Shown one piece after another: positions 24,720 through 33,660 of a stretch of 35,168 bases of DNA. The notes under the pieces are model-generated. The model was not told where the DNA came from, ran no database searches, and was given only the letters and a program-made list of their open reading frames with translations. A program made the translations under genes and the position numbers. Origin of the DNA: Treponema sp. UBA4326 (GTDB lineage Bacteria; Spirochaetota; Spirochaetia; Treponematales; Treponemataceae); NCBI GenBank assembly GCA_002393835.1, contig DGTW01000079.1:1-35168 (forward strand), read 5' to 3'. The stretch's first letter is position 1; the number at the start of each line of letters is the position of its first letter.

Positions 24720-27700
24720 TTAGTTTCCGTAATTGTAATTTACCGTAAAACTGTTTGGATCGCTCGCAGAGAAAGGATTTGTACCAATGCAGCCCTCTGC
24801 TCCCACGCAGTTTATAACAAGGCTTGAAGAGCAGGCATGGAATGCATTTGTTTCGACAGTCGTTACACTTGCAGGGATTACAATAGAGGTAAGGCCTGTA
24901 CATTTATAGAACATATTGCTTGCAAGTTTCGTAAGTCCTGTAGACGGAAGATTTATGCTTGTAAGACCAGTACACTCAGAGAACATGAAATGTGCATGTC
25001 CGCTAGTTGCCGTTTCGCCCTCCACAAGAGCACTGAAATCAAAATTAGACACATCAAGTGAAGTAATCCAATCGCAGTTTGCAAACATATATGCCATATT
25101 CGTTACTTTTGATGTGTTAAAGTTGCTTACATTAAGTGCTGTAAGCATCTCACAGTATCCGAACATATAAGACATATCCGTTACATTCGATGTATCAAAC
25201 TTGCTTACATCAAGCGCCGAAAGCCTCTTGCATTGATAGAACATACACGACATATCCGTAACGCTCGAAGTATTGAAGCCGCTTAAATTAAGAGAGGCAA
25301 GCTCAAGACATTGCTGGAACATAAATGACATATCCGTGACATTTTTTGTAACAAAGTTGGTGCCAAAAGTGAGGCATTCAAGGGCATTACAGAATCTAAA
25401 CATTTCGCTCATGTTAGTAACGCTAGATGTATCAAAGACAGTCAAATTAAGATGTGTAAGTTTTGAACAATTAGCGAACATGCAGCTCATGTCTGTGACA
25501 CTGCTTGTGTCAAATCCAGAAAGATCAACAGAAGTAAGATTTGAACAATCAGCGAACATGCCTCTCATGTCTGTGACATTGCTTGTATCGAAAGCACTTG
25601 CGTCTATGTTCGATAACTTGCTGCATCCTTTGAACATCTCGGAAGAGTCAGCGTTAAGCACGAGTTTGTAGCCCGAGCCTGCATAGTAGTAAACGCTTTT
25701 CGTTTCTGTATCAAGCCAAACTGGAATTTTATTGCCGCTATCCAAATAGACTGAAGCCTCGCTTGGTTTGCTGGTTGATTCTGCAAAAGCAAAGGTGTCG
25801 TCTGTAGTAATATCGGTGAATAAGTTTGCAATAGCGGAACTAATCTCCGTGCCCTTATTGAGCGTGATTGGTATAACAGGAATTGTGCCGTCAAAATTGC
25901 AAACCCAAGTAGCCTTTGTGAGAGCGTCGTTGCCAGTACCTGCATTACTAATGAGAGTTTCTTTTTGCTCTTCTGTGCCGGTGTAATAGACTGTGGTAAG
26001 TGAATCGCAACTAGAGAATGCGTTCAATCCTATTGTAGTCAAACCTGCAGGAAGAACCACGGTCGTTAAATTTGAACATCCTGAGAAGAATGCATATGTA
26101 AGTTCCGTCAAATTTGCAGGAACCGTGAAGGTTTCAAGAGAAGTACAATCACTGAAAACACATTCATGGCCAACTTCGGCAACAGTATCAGGCAATGTAA
26201 TTGAAGAAAGCTTTGAACAATGATAGAAGACATCTGAACCTAATGTCGTAAGTTCTGAGCCTTCTGCAAAATCTATGTTTGCAATCTGACATCCCTCAAA
26301 TGCAAAATCACCGATTTTTGTAACTTCAGCAGGAACAGTGAAAGAACCTGTTTCCGTTTTGTCGCAATACAAGACAAGTTCTGTTCCGTTAATCGAATAC
26401 AAGGCTTTTTCAACCTGTTTGTATGTTTTGCTTCCTTCCGCCAATTGAATAGAAGAAAGTGAAGGACATTCCAAGAACGCCCAGCCAGGGAATTCAGCAA
26501 GGCTTGCAGGAAGATAAACAGTAGTAAGTGCCTCACAATCACGGAATGCAACATCTCCAATTTCGGTAACTCCTTCTGGAAGCGTTATGCTCACAAGATT
26601 GTGCCGACCGCTACCAGCATTCGTAAAGAATGCGTAGCTAGGTATTCTTGTCAGGTTTTTAAGTCCAGACAAATCCAAATCGACTTTTATTTCTGGATTA
26701 GAAGCATAAAGCGTAGTTAGGGCATTAGAAATACTTTCAATAGCGGTATCACCGTCTTCTACATACCCGCTGACAGAAATAGTTCCGCTCTCCGTCATGC
26801 TGCTAATCTGCGCAATAATTCCGTCAATATTCGCAAAGGCCTGCAACTTGCCTTCTTCTGTCAGGCGGTATTTATTACAGCCTGTGATATTTCCGCCGTC
26901 CGTAATAACTTCGTCCGCTACTGCAATTTTAGCAACGGCATCGCTTAAATTTACGCCTGAATCCGCAGCGACCGAAACCCACTGAGTCTCACTGTCGTAA
27001 GATGCCGGAGTAATTGTGGCGAGTGGGTCAGATGAGCTATTTGTAAGTTCACCGGCAACAATGAGTTCTGTTCCAGAAGTAAGATAAACATCGTCTTTAA
27101 TTATCGCCGATCCGCTAATTTTTACACTTCCGCTAGGAGCGCATACATAAATGCCTCTTCCCTGTGCTTCATCGCTAGTGCCGTCTGTAAATCCATTGTC
27201 ACCGATATTTCCGCCACGCATATCAAGAAGGCCGCTGACATAAAGGCCAGCGCCATAGCCACTTGATGTATTGTTGGTAATGGGTATATATTCAGAGTCT
27301 TCAATAATCAAAGTACCGTCTACATATACACCGCCACCACGCTTAGCAGTATTTTCGGTGATAAAAGCCCCTTCACCAAGGGTAACGCTTGCGTCGCTTG
27401 CGACATAAAGACCACCGCCAACTTCATTGCCGGCATTACCATTAGTAATTATCAGGTTTTGAATAATAACAGGAACATTTGTACTTACGCTGAGAACCCT
27501 GGTCTTTTCCTCTCCGTCTAGTACTCCACCGCCTTTAAGCGTAATCGATTTTGCAAGACCAGCTGTTCCCAATTCTGAGCTAGACCTAATCTTCTGTTCG
27601 CCTTTAACATCGCCAACGACAGAAATTGTATAGTCACACTCTTCATCCGTCATCAATTTTACGGCCCCTTCGATTGATGCAAGCGGCCGTCCGTATGTTC

Positions 27701-29369
27701 CCCGTCCTGCTTCATCTACACCGTCTTCAGCAACATAGAAAGTTGCGCCCAATTGCCAGCAGCCGTAGATAGTAATGCTTTCTGTTATTTCGGTTTCCTC
27801 AAAATCAAATGGAATGGTAAAGGCATCGTTCAAGTACCAGCCATAAGGAGGAGTAACTTCCGGTGCCGTTATGGTCTTGTCTTCAGCATTTTCGGCCACA
27901 TACACAGGCTCAACGCCTTCACCAGTTATTTCGTCTGGTGCACCAACCAATTTGAATGTGACCTGGTATTTTCTCGTCCATTCAATTTGGGCAAGGTATG
28001 AATAGTATTCTTCGCCTTTTGTAGCAAGAAGAACGACATCATAAACGCCTGTGGCCTTGTCCGTCATGTCATATCTAAGTTCGTTGCTTTCATCTTGAAT
28101 TTCGCCGTCAACCTTCCATGTGTAGCTGTCGTAGCCTTCATCTGCCGTAAAGATCAGCGTTGTACCCGTAAGGTTTTCGGCATTGTTTGTAACCACAATG
28201 TCGCTGTCATCGCCATCATTGATTGTGACATCAATACTCATGCCGACAATTTCTTTCCATTTTGCGTAAAGGACTATGTTATTACTGTTGTTTGTATCAC
28301 CTGCGTTGATTATTTCAACCTTGTCACCGCTGCAATCTTCATCTCGGTACCAGCCGACGAACTCAAATTTGCTGACTACATTGTCTTCGCCTTTGACTTC
28401 ATTCGGCCTTGCGATTTTTGACGGAAGAACAACGCTTGTATTACCGTTACGGCTATAGACAGGGCTGGCATCTGAAAGCCAGCGGGTTGCACTTTCGTCT
28501 TCGCTGTCAGCGGCGGCAACATTGACCCAATCGCCATCCTGTCCAGGTGTTTTGTACTCAATGGTGTAGTAGTCATTTGGATTTTCAAATTCAACTTCAG
28601 CCTCTGTGTAGGCTCCGCCAACTACTTCAATTAGCTCAAACCATACATCCGGGGTCTCAACTCCCTCTCGCTTCAATTTGATGACCAAATAGTATTTGCC
28701 AGCTGCAACTTGCTGCTGATATGTGGTTTCGCCATAAGCAGGGCCATAGTCTGGGTTATCAGTAACATCGAGCGCAGTCTCTGTTCCTTCAACTAATTCG
28801 CCGATTGAAAAGTCATTTTTGACTGAATAAAGCCCAGCCGAAGCACTGGTTATTTTTATGCCAACATTATCAAGCTCATGCCAATAAAGCATGATGTTTA
28901 TAAAGCCATCCTCTCCGGTAAATTTCGTGTTGAATTCGAGAGAGTTGTCGCCACCTTTTATTTCTTGTGTAATCGTGGCTTCTTGTGTAAGGAAAGTGCC
29001 GACCGCAACCTTATTTTTCGCATAAAGTTTCAGCGTAAAGTCATAAGTTCCTGTCTCAAAGGGAATTTTTTCAGTGTCGTTGAGCATAACGGCCAGGGCA
29101 TTGGTCGAGGCCGTTTCATCAGCAGCCCAGCTTTTTACAAGTTCTGGCTCACCGCTGCTTTCTGTTTTTTTTGCCAGAAGCTCTATAGAGACAATATCAT
29201 CTTCAGTCATGTTTCTGGGCTTTATCATTTGTCGTGAAATGTCATTCATCGAGACGGAAAGATAAGCCCTTCCATTATTCTCGGCCTGAAAGTCATCAGT
29301 CGAAATGTCGTTACAAGCAGAAAAAATACTTGCCGCAATAATTGTTAAAATGAAGAAAAACTTTTTCAT
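24720..29369 (-). CDS. Giant BspA-like lipoprotein: InlB repeats, beta-helix, LRR, DUF285
   Basis: Lipoprotein of 1549 residues with lipobox Cys19 (IFSAC). The N-terminal module RAYLSVSMNDISRQM is shared in outline with the other lipoproteins here. InlB/Flg_new-like repeats lie at about 300-373 (FVGWYRDEDCSGDKVEI to VLYAKW) and 465-540. A beta-helix at about 545-800 has rungs such as VGGGLYVASDAS and RGGGVYVDGT. BspA-type leucine-rich repeats lie at about 890-1150. Then come eight or nine DUF285 repeats of 26 residues (FDTSNVTDMSYMF-type) at about 1240-1440, and a final LRR. This architecture suggests a surface adhesin or ligand binder. It follows the 537-aa lipoprotein gene by 16 bases. The short end NYNYGN may reflect a frameshift. 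Confidence 0.92.
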   Translation of the reverse strand: MKKFFFILTIIAASIFSACNDISTDDFQAENNGRAYLSVSMNDISRQMIKPRNMTEDDIVSIELLAKKTESSGEPELVKSWAADETASTNALAVMLNDTEKIPFETGTYDFTLKLYAKNKVAVGTFLTQEATITQEIKGGDNSLEFNTKFTGEDGFINIMLYWHELDNVGIKITSASAGLYSVKNDFSIGELVEGTETALDVTDNPDYGPAYGETTYQQQVAAGKYYLVIKLKREGVETPDVWFELIEVVGGAYTEAEVEFENPNDYYTIEYKTPGQDGDWVNVAAADSEDESATRWLSDASPVYSRNGNTSVVLPSKIARPNEVKGEDNVVSKFEFVGWYRDEDCSGDKVEIINAGDTNNSNNIVLYAKWKEIVGMSIDVTINDGDDSDIVVTNNAENLTGTTLIFTADEGYDSYTWKVDGEIQDESNELRYDMTDKATGVYDVVLLATKGEEYYSYLAQIEWTRKYQVTFKLVGAPDEITGEGVEPVYVAENAEDKTITAPEVTPPYGWYLNDAFTIPFDFEETEITESITIYGCWQLGATFYVAEDGVDEAGRGTYGRPLASIEGAVKLMTDEECDYTISVVGDVKGEQKIRSSSELGTAGLAKSITLKGGGVLDGEEKTRVLSVSTNVPVIIQNLIITNGNAGNEVGGGLYVASDASVTLGEGAFITENTAKRGGGVYVDGTLIIEDSEYIPITNNTSSGYGAGLYVSGLLDMRGGNIGDNGFTDGTSDEAQGRGIYVCAPSGSVKISGSAIIKDDVYLTSGTELIVAGELTNSSSDPLATITPASYDSETQWVSVAADSGVNLSDAVAKIAVADEVITDGGNITGCNKYRLTEEGKLQAFANIDGIIAQISSMTESGTISVSGYVEDGDTAIESISNALTTLYASNPEIKVDLDLSGLKNLTRIPSYAFFTNAGSGRHNLVSITLPEGVTEIGDVAFRDCEALTTVYLPASLAEFPGWAFLECPSLSSIQLAEGSKTYKQVEKALYSINGTELVLYCDKTETGSFTVPAEVTKIGDFAFEGCQIANIDFAEGSELTTLGSDVFYHCSKLSSITLPDTVAEVGHECVFSDCTSLETFTVPANLTELTYAFFSGCSNLTTVVLPAGLTTIGLNAFSSCDSLTTVYYTGTEEQKETLISNAGTGNDALTKATWVCNFDGTIPVIPITLNKGTEISSAIANLFTDITTDDTFAFAESTSKPSEASVYLDSGNKIPVWLDTETKSVYYYAGSGYKLVLNADSSEMFKGCSKLSNIDASAFDTSNVTDMRGMFADCSNLTSVDLSGFDTSSVTDMSCMFANCSKLTHLNLTVFDTSSVTNMSEMFRFCNALECLTFGTNFVTKNVTDMSFMFQQCLELASLNLSGFNTSSVTDMSCMFYQCKRLSALDVSKFDTSNVTDMSYMFGYCEMLTALNVSNFNTSKVTNMAYMFANCDWITSLDVSNFDFSALVEGETATSGHAHFMFSECTGLTSINLPSTGLTKLASNMFYKCTGLTSIVIPASVTTVETNAFHACSSSLVINCVGAEGCIGTNPFSASDPNSFTVNYNYGN

Positions 29370-29385
29370 ATTTTTTCCCTCCTAT

Positions 29386-30999
29386 TTATTTCGTCACGGT
29401 GAAAGAACCGCTTGCAGTCAGCGTATTGCCTTCCGCATTTTTTACTACCAAAAGAATCCGATGATTTCCGGCTTCGTATTTTGTCTCGTCAACAGTGAAT
29501 ATGGCTCCAGTTCCGGCAGACAGGCCGTCCACCAGCCATGCGTAACTTTCATATTCAGTTCCAAGGCTGAAAGTCTTAGTGCCTTCATTGTAAGAAAGAT
29601 TGATTTCCTCGTCCGCCGTAAATGTCTCCATATAGACCGTGATAAGAGGTGAAATTGCGCTCCACTTTGCGTAGACGGTGACATTTTCTGTCTTTTCTCC
29701 AGCATTCCAGCCGGAAATCTCATTTCCGTCCGTGCAGTCTTCGTCTGTATACCAGCCGCCAAAGAAGTAACCAGTCTTTGAGATACTTTCGATTAGGGTT
29801 ACATCTTCGTTTTCCTTGAATGCCTGAGGATTATCCAATACTTCATTAATTCCCTCGATATTATTATAAATGAGCGAGAGGGAGTCAGCTTCAATCCACT
29901 TGGCATAAAGGGCGTAATCTTGTGCCGAGTCTGTTCCGGCAGAAATTTCCGTAAGGATTTCTGAAGAACCGGCAGCCTGCCATCCAACCAGTTTATAGCC
30001 GAGTCTGCTCACATCTTCGTTTGTGGGGAGCGTAACAGAAGTGCAGGCGTTGCGTTTTGCCGTCAGCTTTTCTTCGATTCCGTCATTCCATGAAGCGCCT
30101 TCTAAATCGAGATTGTATGTAATATTATAAAGAATGTTGATTTCAGCAGGATTAAGCACAATCGTTTTTTCTGTTTTGTAGCCCTTGATTCTTACTATGT
30201 CGACTTTTTGCATTACTATCTCGGTATCATCCTTGTCGTAAATCAGCAATTTATACCAATAGTCACCGTTAGGGATTGGGTCGCCCAAAATATAGTTGAG
30301 CTGATAGACACTTTTTGTGCCGCTATCTGACTTGATTTCTTTAAGAGCATCTTCATCGAAGGAATAAGACTTATAAGTGTCTTTAACCTGCGTTCCTATA
30401 GAGCCGTCTTCTGCAACCTCATGCAAGGTGACTTCGGCAGTTCCCAAATGGCTGACCATTTCTTCAATCGCATCCAGCTGGAATACTAGAAAAACAGCTC
30501 CAGCTTCAACAAACTTTGACTCGAATTCCAGATTTTTTGTTTTTTCGTTAATCGCAAGTCCTTTTAATTCGGCAGTTTGAACAACATGGGCTTCACAATC
30601 CCCATAGGGAGAAACCGCATAAAGCTCAAGATAGAAATTGTAAGTTCCATAGTCAAAAATAAATTTTTCTGCAGTCAGTAATTCATAGGCGGTCTTTGTG
30701 TCGTTTGTTTCCCAGAATGTGTCTTCAGCCTTCTTGATGACTTCATACTCTCCCTTTTCGTTCATTTTCTCTGTTTGCAGAGTGATTTTCGTGATGTCGC
30801 TCAGTTCGAGATTTGATGGCGTAATTGTACGAGCATTTTCGGCATTGATGGAAAAAGAAAGAGTTGCCCGGCCATTTTGTACAGACGGTGAATTGTCTAA
30901 AGCCTGAGACGAATCGGCAAGGTCAGCGCACGAGCCAAAAAAAATGATGGTCATTATCGCAGAAATTGCGACCAGTGAAACTAAAAAACTTTTTTTCAT
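29386..30999 (-). CDS. Lipoprotein with two InlB-like repeats and a PKD-like end
   Basis: Lipoprotein of 537 residues, lipobox Cys24 (FFGSC). The N-terminal module RATLSFSINAENARTI with LELSDITKITLQ and the YGTYNFYLELYA stretch is the same kind as in the 1549-aa protein. Two InlB/Flg_new-like repeats follow: YKLVGWQAAGSSEILTEI to YALYAKW at about 320-385, and FFGGWYTDEDCTDGNEI to VTVYAKW at about 400-450. The last 80 residues look like a PKD/Ig-type fold (YESYAWLVDG to LLVVKNAEGN), ending SGSFTVTK. It heads a two-gene operon. The ATG has GGAGA eight bases upstream. A role in surface binding is inferred from architecture only. Confidence 0.88.
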   Translation of the reverse strand: MKKSFLVSLVAISAIMTIIFFGSCADLADSSQALDNSPSVQNGRATLSFSINAENARTITPSNLELSDITKITLQTEKMNEKGEYEVIKKAEDTFWETNDTKTAYELLTAEKFIFDYGTYNFYLELYAVSPYGDCEAHVVQTAELKGLAINEKTKNLEFESKFVEAGAVFLVFQLDAIEEMVSHLGTAEVTLHEVAEDGSIGTQVKDTYKSYSFDEDALKEIKSDSGTKSVYQLNYILGDPIPNGDYWYKLLIYDKDDTEIVMQKVDIVRIKGYKTEKTIVLNPAEINILYNITYNLDLEGASWNDGIEEKLTAKRNACTSVTLPTNEDVSRLGYKLVGWQAAGSSEILTEISAGTDSAQDYALYAKWIEADSLSLIYNNIEGINEVLDNPQAFKENEDVTLIESISKTGYFFGGWYTDEDCTDGNEISGWNAGEKTENVTVYAKWSAISPLITVYMETFTADEEINLSYNEGTKTFSLGTEYESYAWLVDGLSAGTGAIFTVDETKYEAGNHRILLVVKNAEGNTLTASGSFTVTK

Positions 31000-31033
31000 A
31001 ATTAAATCTCCGAGATATAAAAACTCCTATTAA

Positions 31034-31062
31034 ATTATAATTCAAGGAAATCGTTTTAACAA
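31034..31062 (-). promoter_or_regulatory. Promoter of the 537-aa / 1549-aa lipoprotein operon
   Basis: TTGTTA (31057-31062) and TATAAT (31034-31039) are 17 bases apart on the minus strand, 34 bases before the ATG. The CATTGTTAAA context at the -35 box is the same as in the A2 operon promoter at 16476-16481. Confidence 0.65.
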
Positions 31063-31095
31063 TGAAACAAGAAGAAAAAAACAAAAAAAACAGTA

Positions 31096-31116
31096 AAAAT
31101 TCGCGGCTTATTGCCG
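31096..31116 (-). terminator. Weak terminator candidate for the 742-aa lipoprotein gene
   Basis: CGGC-aataa-GCCG is followed on the minus strand by CGAATTTTT. The stem is only four base pairs. It lies about 190 bases after the stop, beyond the REP-like pair. Bases 31117-31208 are AT-rich and show nothing else recognisable. Confidence 0.3.
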
Positions 31117-31208
31117 AAAAAACAAAATTTTACCAATAAATACGGCAAAGTAAAAAAATTAAAACTCGGGCATAAAAATCGGAGCTGTCTAAAAAGTTCT
31201 GTGAATAT

Positions 31209-31272
31209 GGTCATTGAGCTTGTCGAAATGACCATTAGCACTAAATACAGTGGTTTCGACAAGCTCAACCAC
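31209..31272. repeat. Pair of inverted REP-like palindromes (GAGCTTGTCGA core)
   Basis: The first palindrome (31209-31233) pairs GGTCATT with AATGACC around a loop holding GAGCTTGTCGA. The second (31250-31272) pairs GTGGTT with AACCAC around the complementary loop TCGACAAGCTC. The two can instead pair with each other over a perfect 13-base inverted repeat (GAGCTTGTCGAAA with TTTCGACAAGCTC). This GAGCTTGTCGAA-type palindrome is seen in intergenic regions of many bacteria and resembles elements moved by RAYT/IS200-like transposases. It sits just downstream of the 742-aa lipoprotein gene. Confidence 0.75.
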
Positions 31273-31307
31273 CGCTTTTCATACTTATTAGTCAGCCCCG
31301 GTTTACA

Positions 31308-33536
31308 TTATTTTGTAATCGTAAGGTTTGCGCTTACTGTGTAAGATTTTTCGGCAATCGTTACGATTACCGTAATCTGATGATTGCCTGCACTAAGGTT
31401 ATTGATTATATTTTCCGTGAGAGTCCAGACATATGAGCCTGTGCTAGAGTCAAGTGTGCCCTCTGGCAGTGAAACCTGTTCTTGTCCCTCAAGCAAAATC
31501 AGCTTGTACTGGCTTACGGTGATTGACTCATCTGGACTTGCCGTGATTTTGACAGATTTGCCGTCTTCAGTAACGGAAAGCTCAATTTTTCCACCTAAAT
31601 CAGTTTCGTCGATGCTGTCAAGCTTTACAGAGATACTTGAAGAAGCTTGCTCGCTGTCAATCTTGAATGTAATTAAAGGACCGCCTGCACTTTCGAAAGT
31701 AAAGAAGCCTGATGAAATGCTGAGCGTCTGCTGCTTCGGGTCAGTGACGACCGTCAGTTCATATTCGCCTGAGGCAAGCTTTGACAAGTCACCTTCTGCA
31801 GCAACAAAGTCAAAATACTCTTCCTCTGTTGCAGTGATAACCACACCAGATTGTGTTGTATCATAAATACCTTTTGAAACGGATCTAGCATCAGTAACAG
31901 TGCTGCCATCTGTGTAAGTAATTTCATAGACAAGGTTCTCATAGACGGTTAGTTTGAATCCGCTTTGAGAATATACACTGCTATCCCCAGAAGAACCTTC
32001 CGCAGCCGTACTTGTCGCCGTAAATAATGATCCATAATCTTTTAAATCAAAATACAGTCGGATAACAAAAACTCCATTGATGAGAACAGGCTCATCATCA
32101 GATTTGTCTTCATTGAAATCATAACCGAGGCGTATAGCCTTTTTCGTAGCTTCTGCGGCTATTTCTTCATATTCAGAAACTGCATCTACATCACAAGTAG
32201 CCGTCGGCAATTCACTTCTTTCAGCATAATCGTCGACACCTTCTTTTGTCTGGAAGAGGAACTGAATACTGAATTGAACAGATATATCACCACTTTCTGT
32301 CTCAGACTGTGCCTTTGGTACACTGCCAGTTTGGAGATTATATGTCGTGTCCACACCTGCAATAGAGAAGAGGCCGTCAACAATACTGAAGCTGTATTCC
32401 TTAGATTCGACCAATGCAACTCCCTCGCCATTTTCAAAGTCTGCATTTCCTTTAAATTTATACCGTCCCTGCTTATCGATTTCACAAGTTTCACCGGAAT
32501 CTTGAATTTTTCGCTTTGTTGCGACAAAAGTGTTGTCGCCAAAGAGATAGAGGGCATAGATTTTTGTCTTATCAGCAGAAACTTCCCTGCTGGCATACCA
32601 GGCCGAAACTGTCTTGTCAGCATAATCGCTTGGGAAGAAGGCAAGATTTGTAAAGTCTGGCAAATCCAGTTTTTTAAGGATAAAACTCAATGAAGCAATC
32701 TCAGATGTGTCAACAGTCGTTGATTGTCTATTGTGGCCGAGATATACGCCATTTTCCGTGTAAAGGAGGGTGAAGAAATTTACCGTTGAGCCTTTCTTAA
32801 GCTCGAAGCCTCCGGTAAGATTGGGTGATTTCGGCTTGTCATAAGAGTAGATAGATTTTTCGGCCTCCAGTTTTTCAAAAAGCTCTGCGTCACTTTCGCT
32901 TGAAGAGTCTGCTGATTTTAAAATTTCGAGGAGAGATGAAGCTTTTTTTGAATCTGAATCCAGGGCGTAGACATTGAGTTTTGAAATGCCGGTGATTTCT
33001 TCGTCAGAGCTGCATTCAATATCGAACATGGCCAAGCGGTGAACATTGAAGGAAACAGGATTGTCCCCCTGCTGAATCTCTACAACAGCTGATTTTCCTG
33101 CCATACAGGGGTAATCAAGCCCATCACTTGCGAGAAAAATTGTAGCCGAGATGGCGATTTGCGTACCAACCGGAATATTATCGAAAGTGAAGGATGTGAC
33201 ATTTTCCTTGCCTTTTACAGACTCTGACTTATCTGCGATTGCCTCCCATTCGCTTTCTGTGTATGAGTGTCTTTTGGTTTCGGCACGGCCACCTGACAAA
33301 GAAACCTCAATGCGATAGGGAGAGGGGCTTTCGTTGGCAGAAGGTTCTCCTGTAGGATCTGTTTCGGCCCTGAGTGAACGGCCTGTATCCAAAACTGCCT
33401 TTGCCAAATCTGGAGAAATCGAAAATGAAACCGAGCCGGATTCATTGTTTTCTATGTCCGAGCATGAAATAAGCCCGCACGAAATGAGTGCAAAAACAGC
33501 AAAAATTGAAATGACTCTAGAGAATAACTTTTTCAT
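31308..33536 (-). CDS. Large lipoprotein, function unknown
   Basis: Lipoprotein of 742 residues from the ATG at 33536, which has GGAGG five bases upstream. An ATG at 33548 overlaps that site and is less likely. The signal region contains two overlapping lipoboxes, LISC20 and LISC25, so the lipidated cysteine is uncertain. It is acidic and Ser-rich. A middle block (TNLAFFPSDYADKTVSAWYA, then IYALYLFGDNTFVATKRK and GRYKFKGNADFENG) looks like a lipocalin-like or META-like beta sheet of the sort common in Treponema lipoproteins. The end, AGNHQITVIVTIAEKSYTVS to LTITK, resembles the end of the 537-aa protein. No catalytic motif was found. It appears to be transcribed alone. Confidence 0.85.
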   Translation of the reverse strand: MKKLFSRVISIFAVFALISCGLISCSDIENNESGSVSFSISPDLAKAVLDTGRSLRAETDPTGEPSANESPSPYRIEVSLSGGRAETKRHSYTESEWEAIADKSESVKGKENVTSFTFDNIPVGTQIAISATIFLASDGLDYPCMAGKSAVVEIQQGDNPVSFNVHRLAMFDIECSSDEEITGISKLNVYALDSDSKKASSLLEILKSADSSSESDAELFEKLEAEKSIYSYDKPKSPNLTGGFELKKGSTVNFFTLLYTENGVYLGHNRQSTTVDTSEIASLSFILKKLDLPDFTNLAFFPSDYADKTVSAWYASREVSADKTKIYALYLFGDNTFVATKRKIQDSGETCEIDKQGRYKFKGNADFENGEGVALVESKEYSFSIVDGLFSIAGVDTTYNLQTGSVPKAQSETESGDISVQFSIQFLFQTKEGVDDYAERSELPTATCDVDAVSEYEEIAAEATKKAIRLGYDFNEDKSDDEPVLINGVFVIRLYFDLKDYGSLFTATSTAAEGSSGDSSVYSQSGFKLTVYENLVYEITYTDGSTVTDARSVSKGIYDTTQSGVVITATEEEYFDFVAAEGDLSKLASGEYELTVVTDPKQQTLSISSGFFTFESAGGPLITFKIDSEQASSSISVKLDSIDETDLGGKIELSVTEDGKSVKITASPDESITVSQYKLILLEGQEQVSLPEGTLDSSTGSYVWTLTENIINNLSAGNHQITVIVTIAEKSYTVSANLTITK

Positions 33537-33660
33537 AATTCCCTCCATCTTAAATTTTAAATGAAATTCCTACCCTACATTTTGACAGATTTTTTTTTAT
33601 TTTCAAGTGAAATAAAGAAAAAAATTAAGATTTTTTGAAGAGTTTTTCAATTCGAGAGTG

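Noticed and set aside
31111-31344. 77-aa plus-strand ORF over the REP-like pair
   Set aside because: It runs through the palindromes and into the end of the lipoprotein gene, without a ribosome-binding site.
33549-33660. Promoter for the 742-aa lipoprotein gene
   Set aside because: A TTGAAA is present on the minus strand, but the sequence at 17 bases (AAAATG) is not a convincing -10 box.
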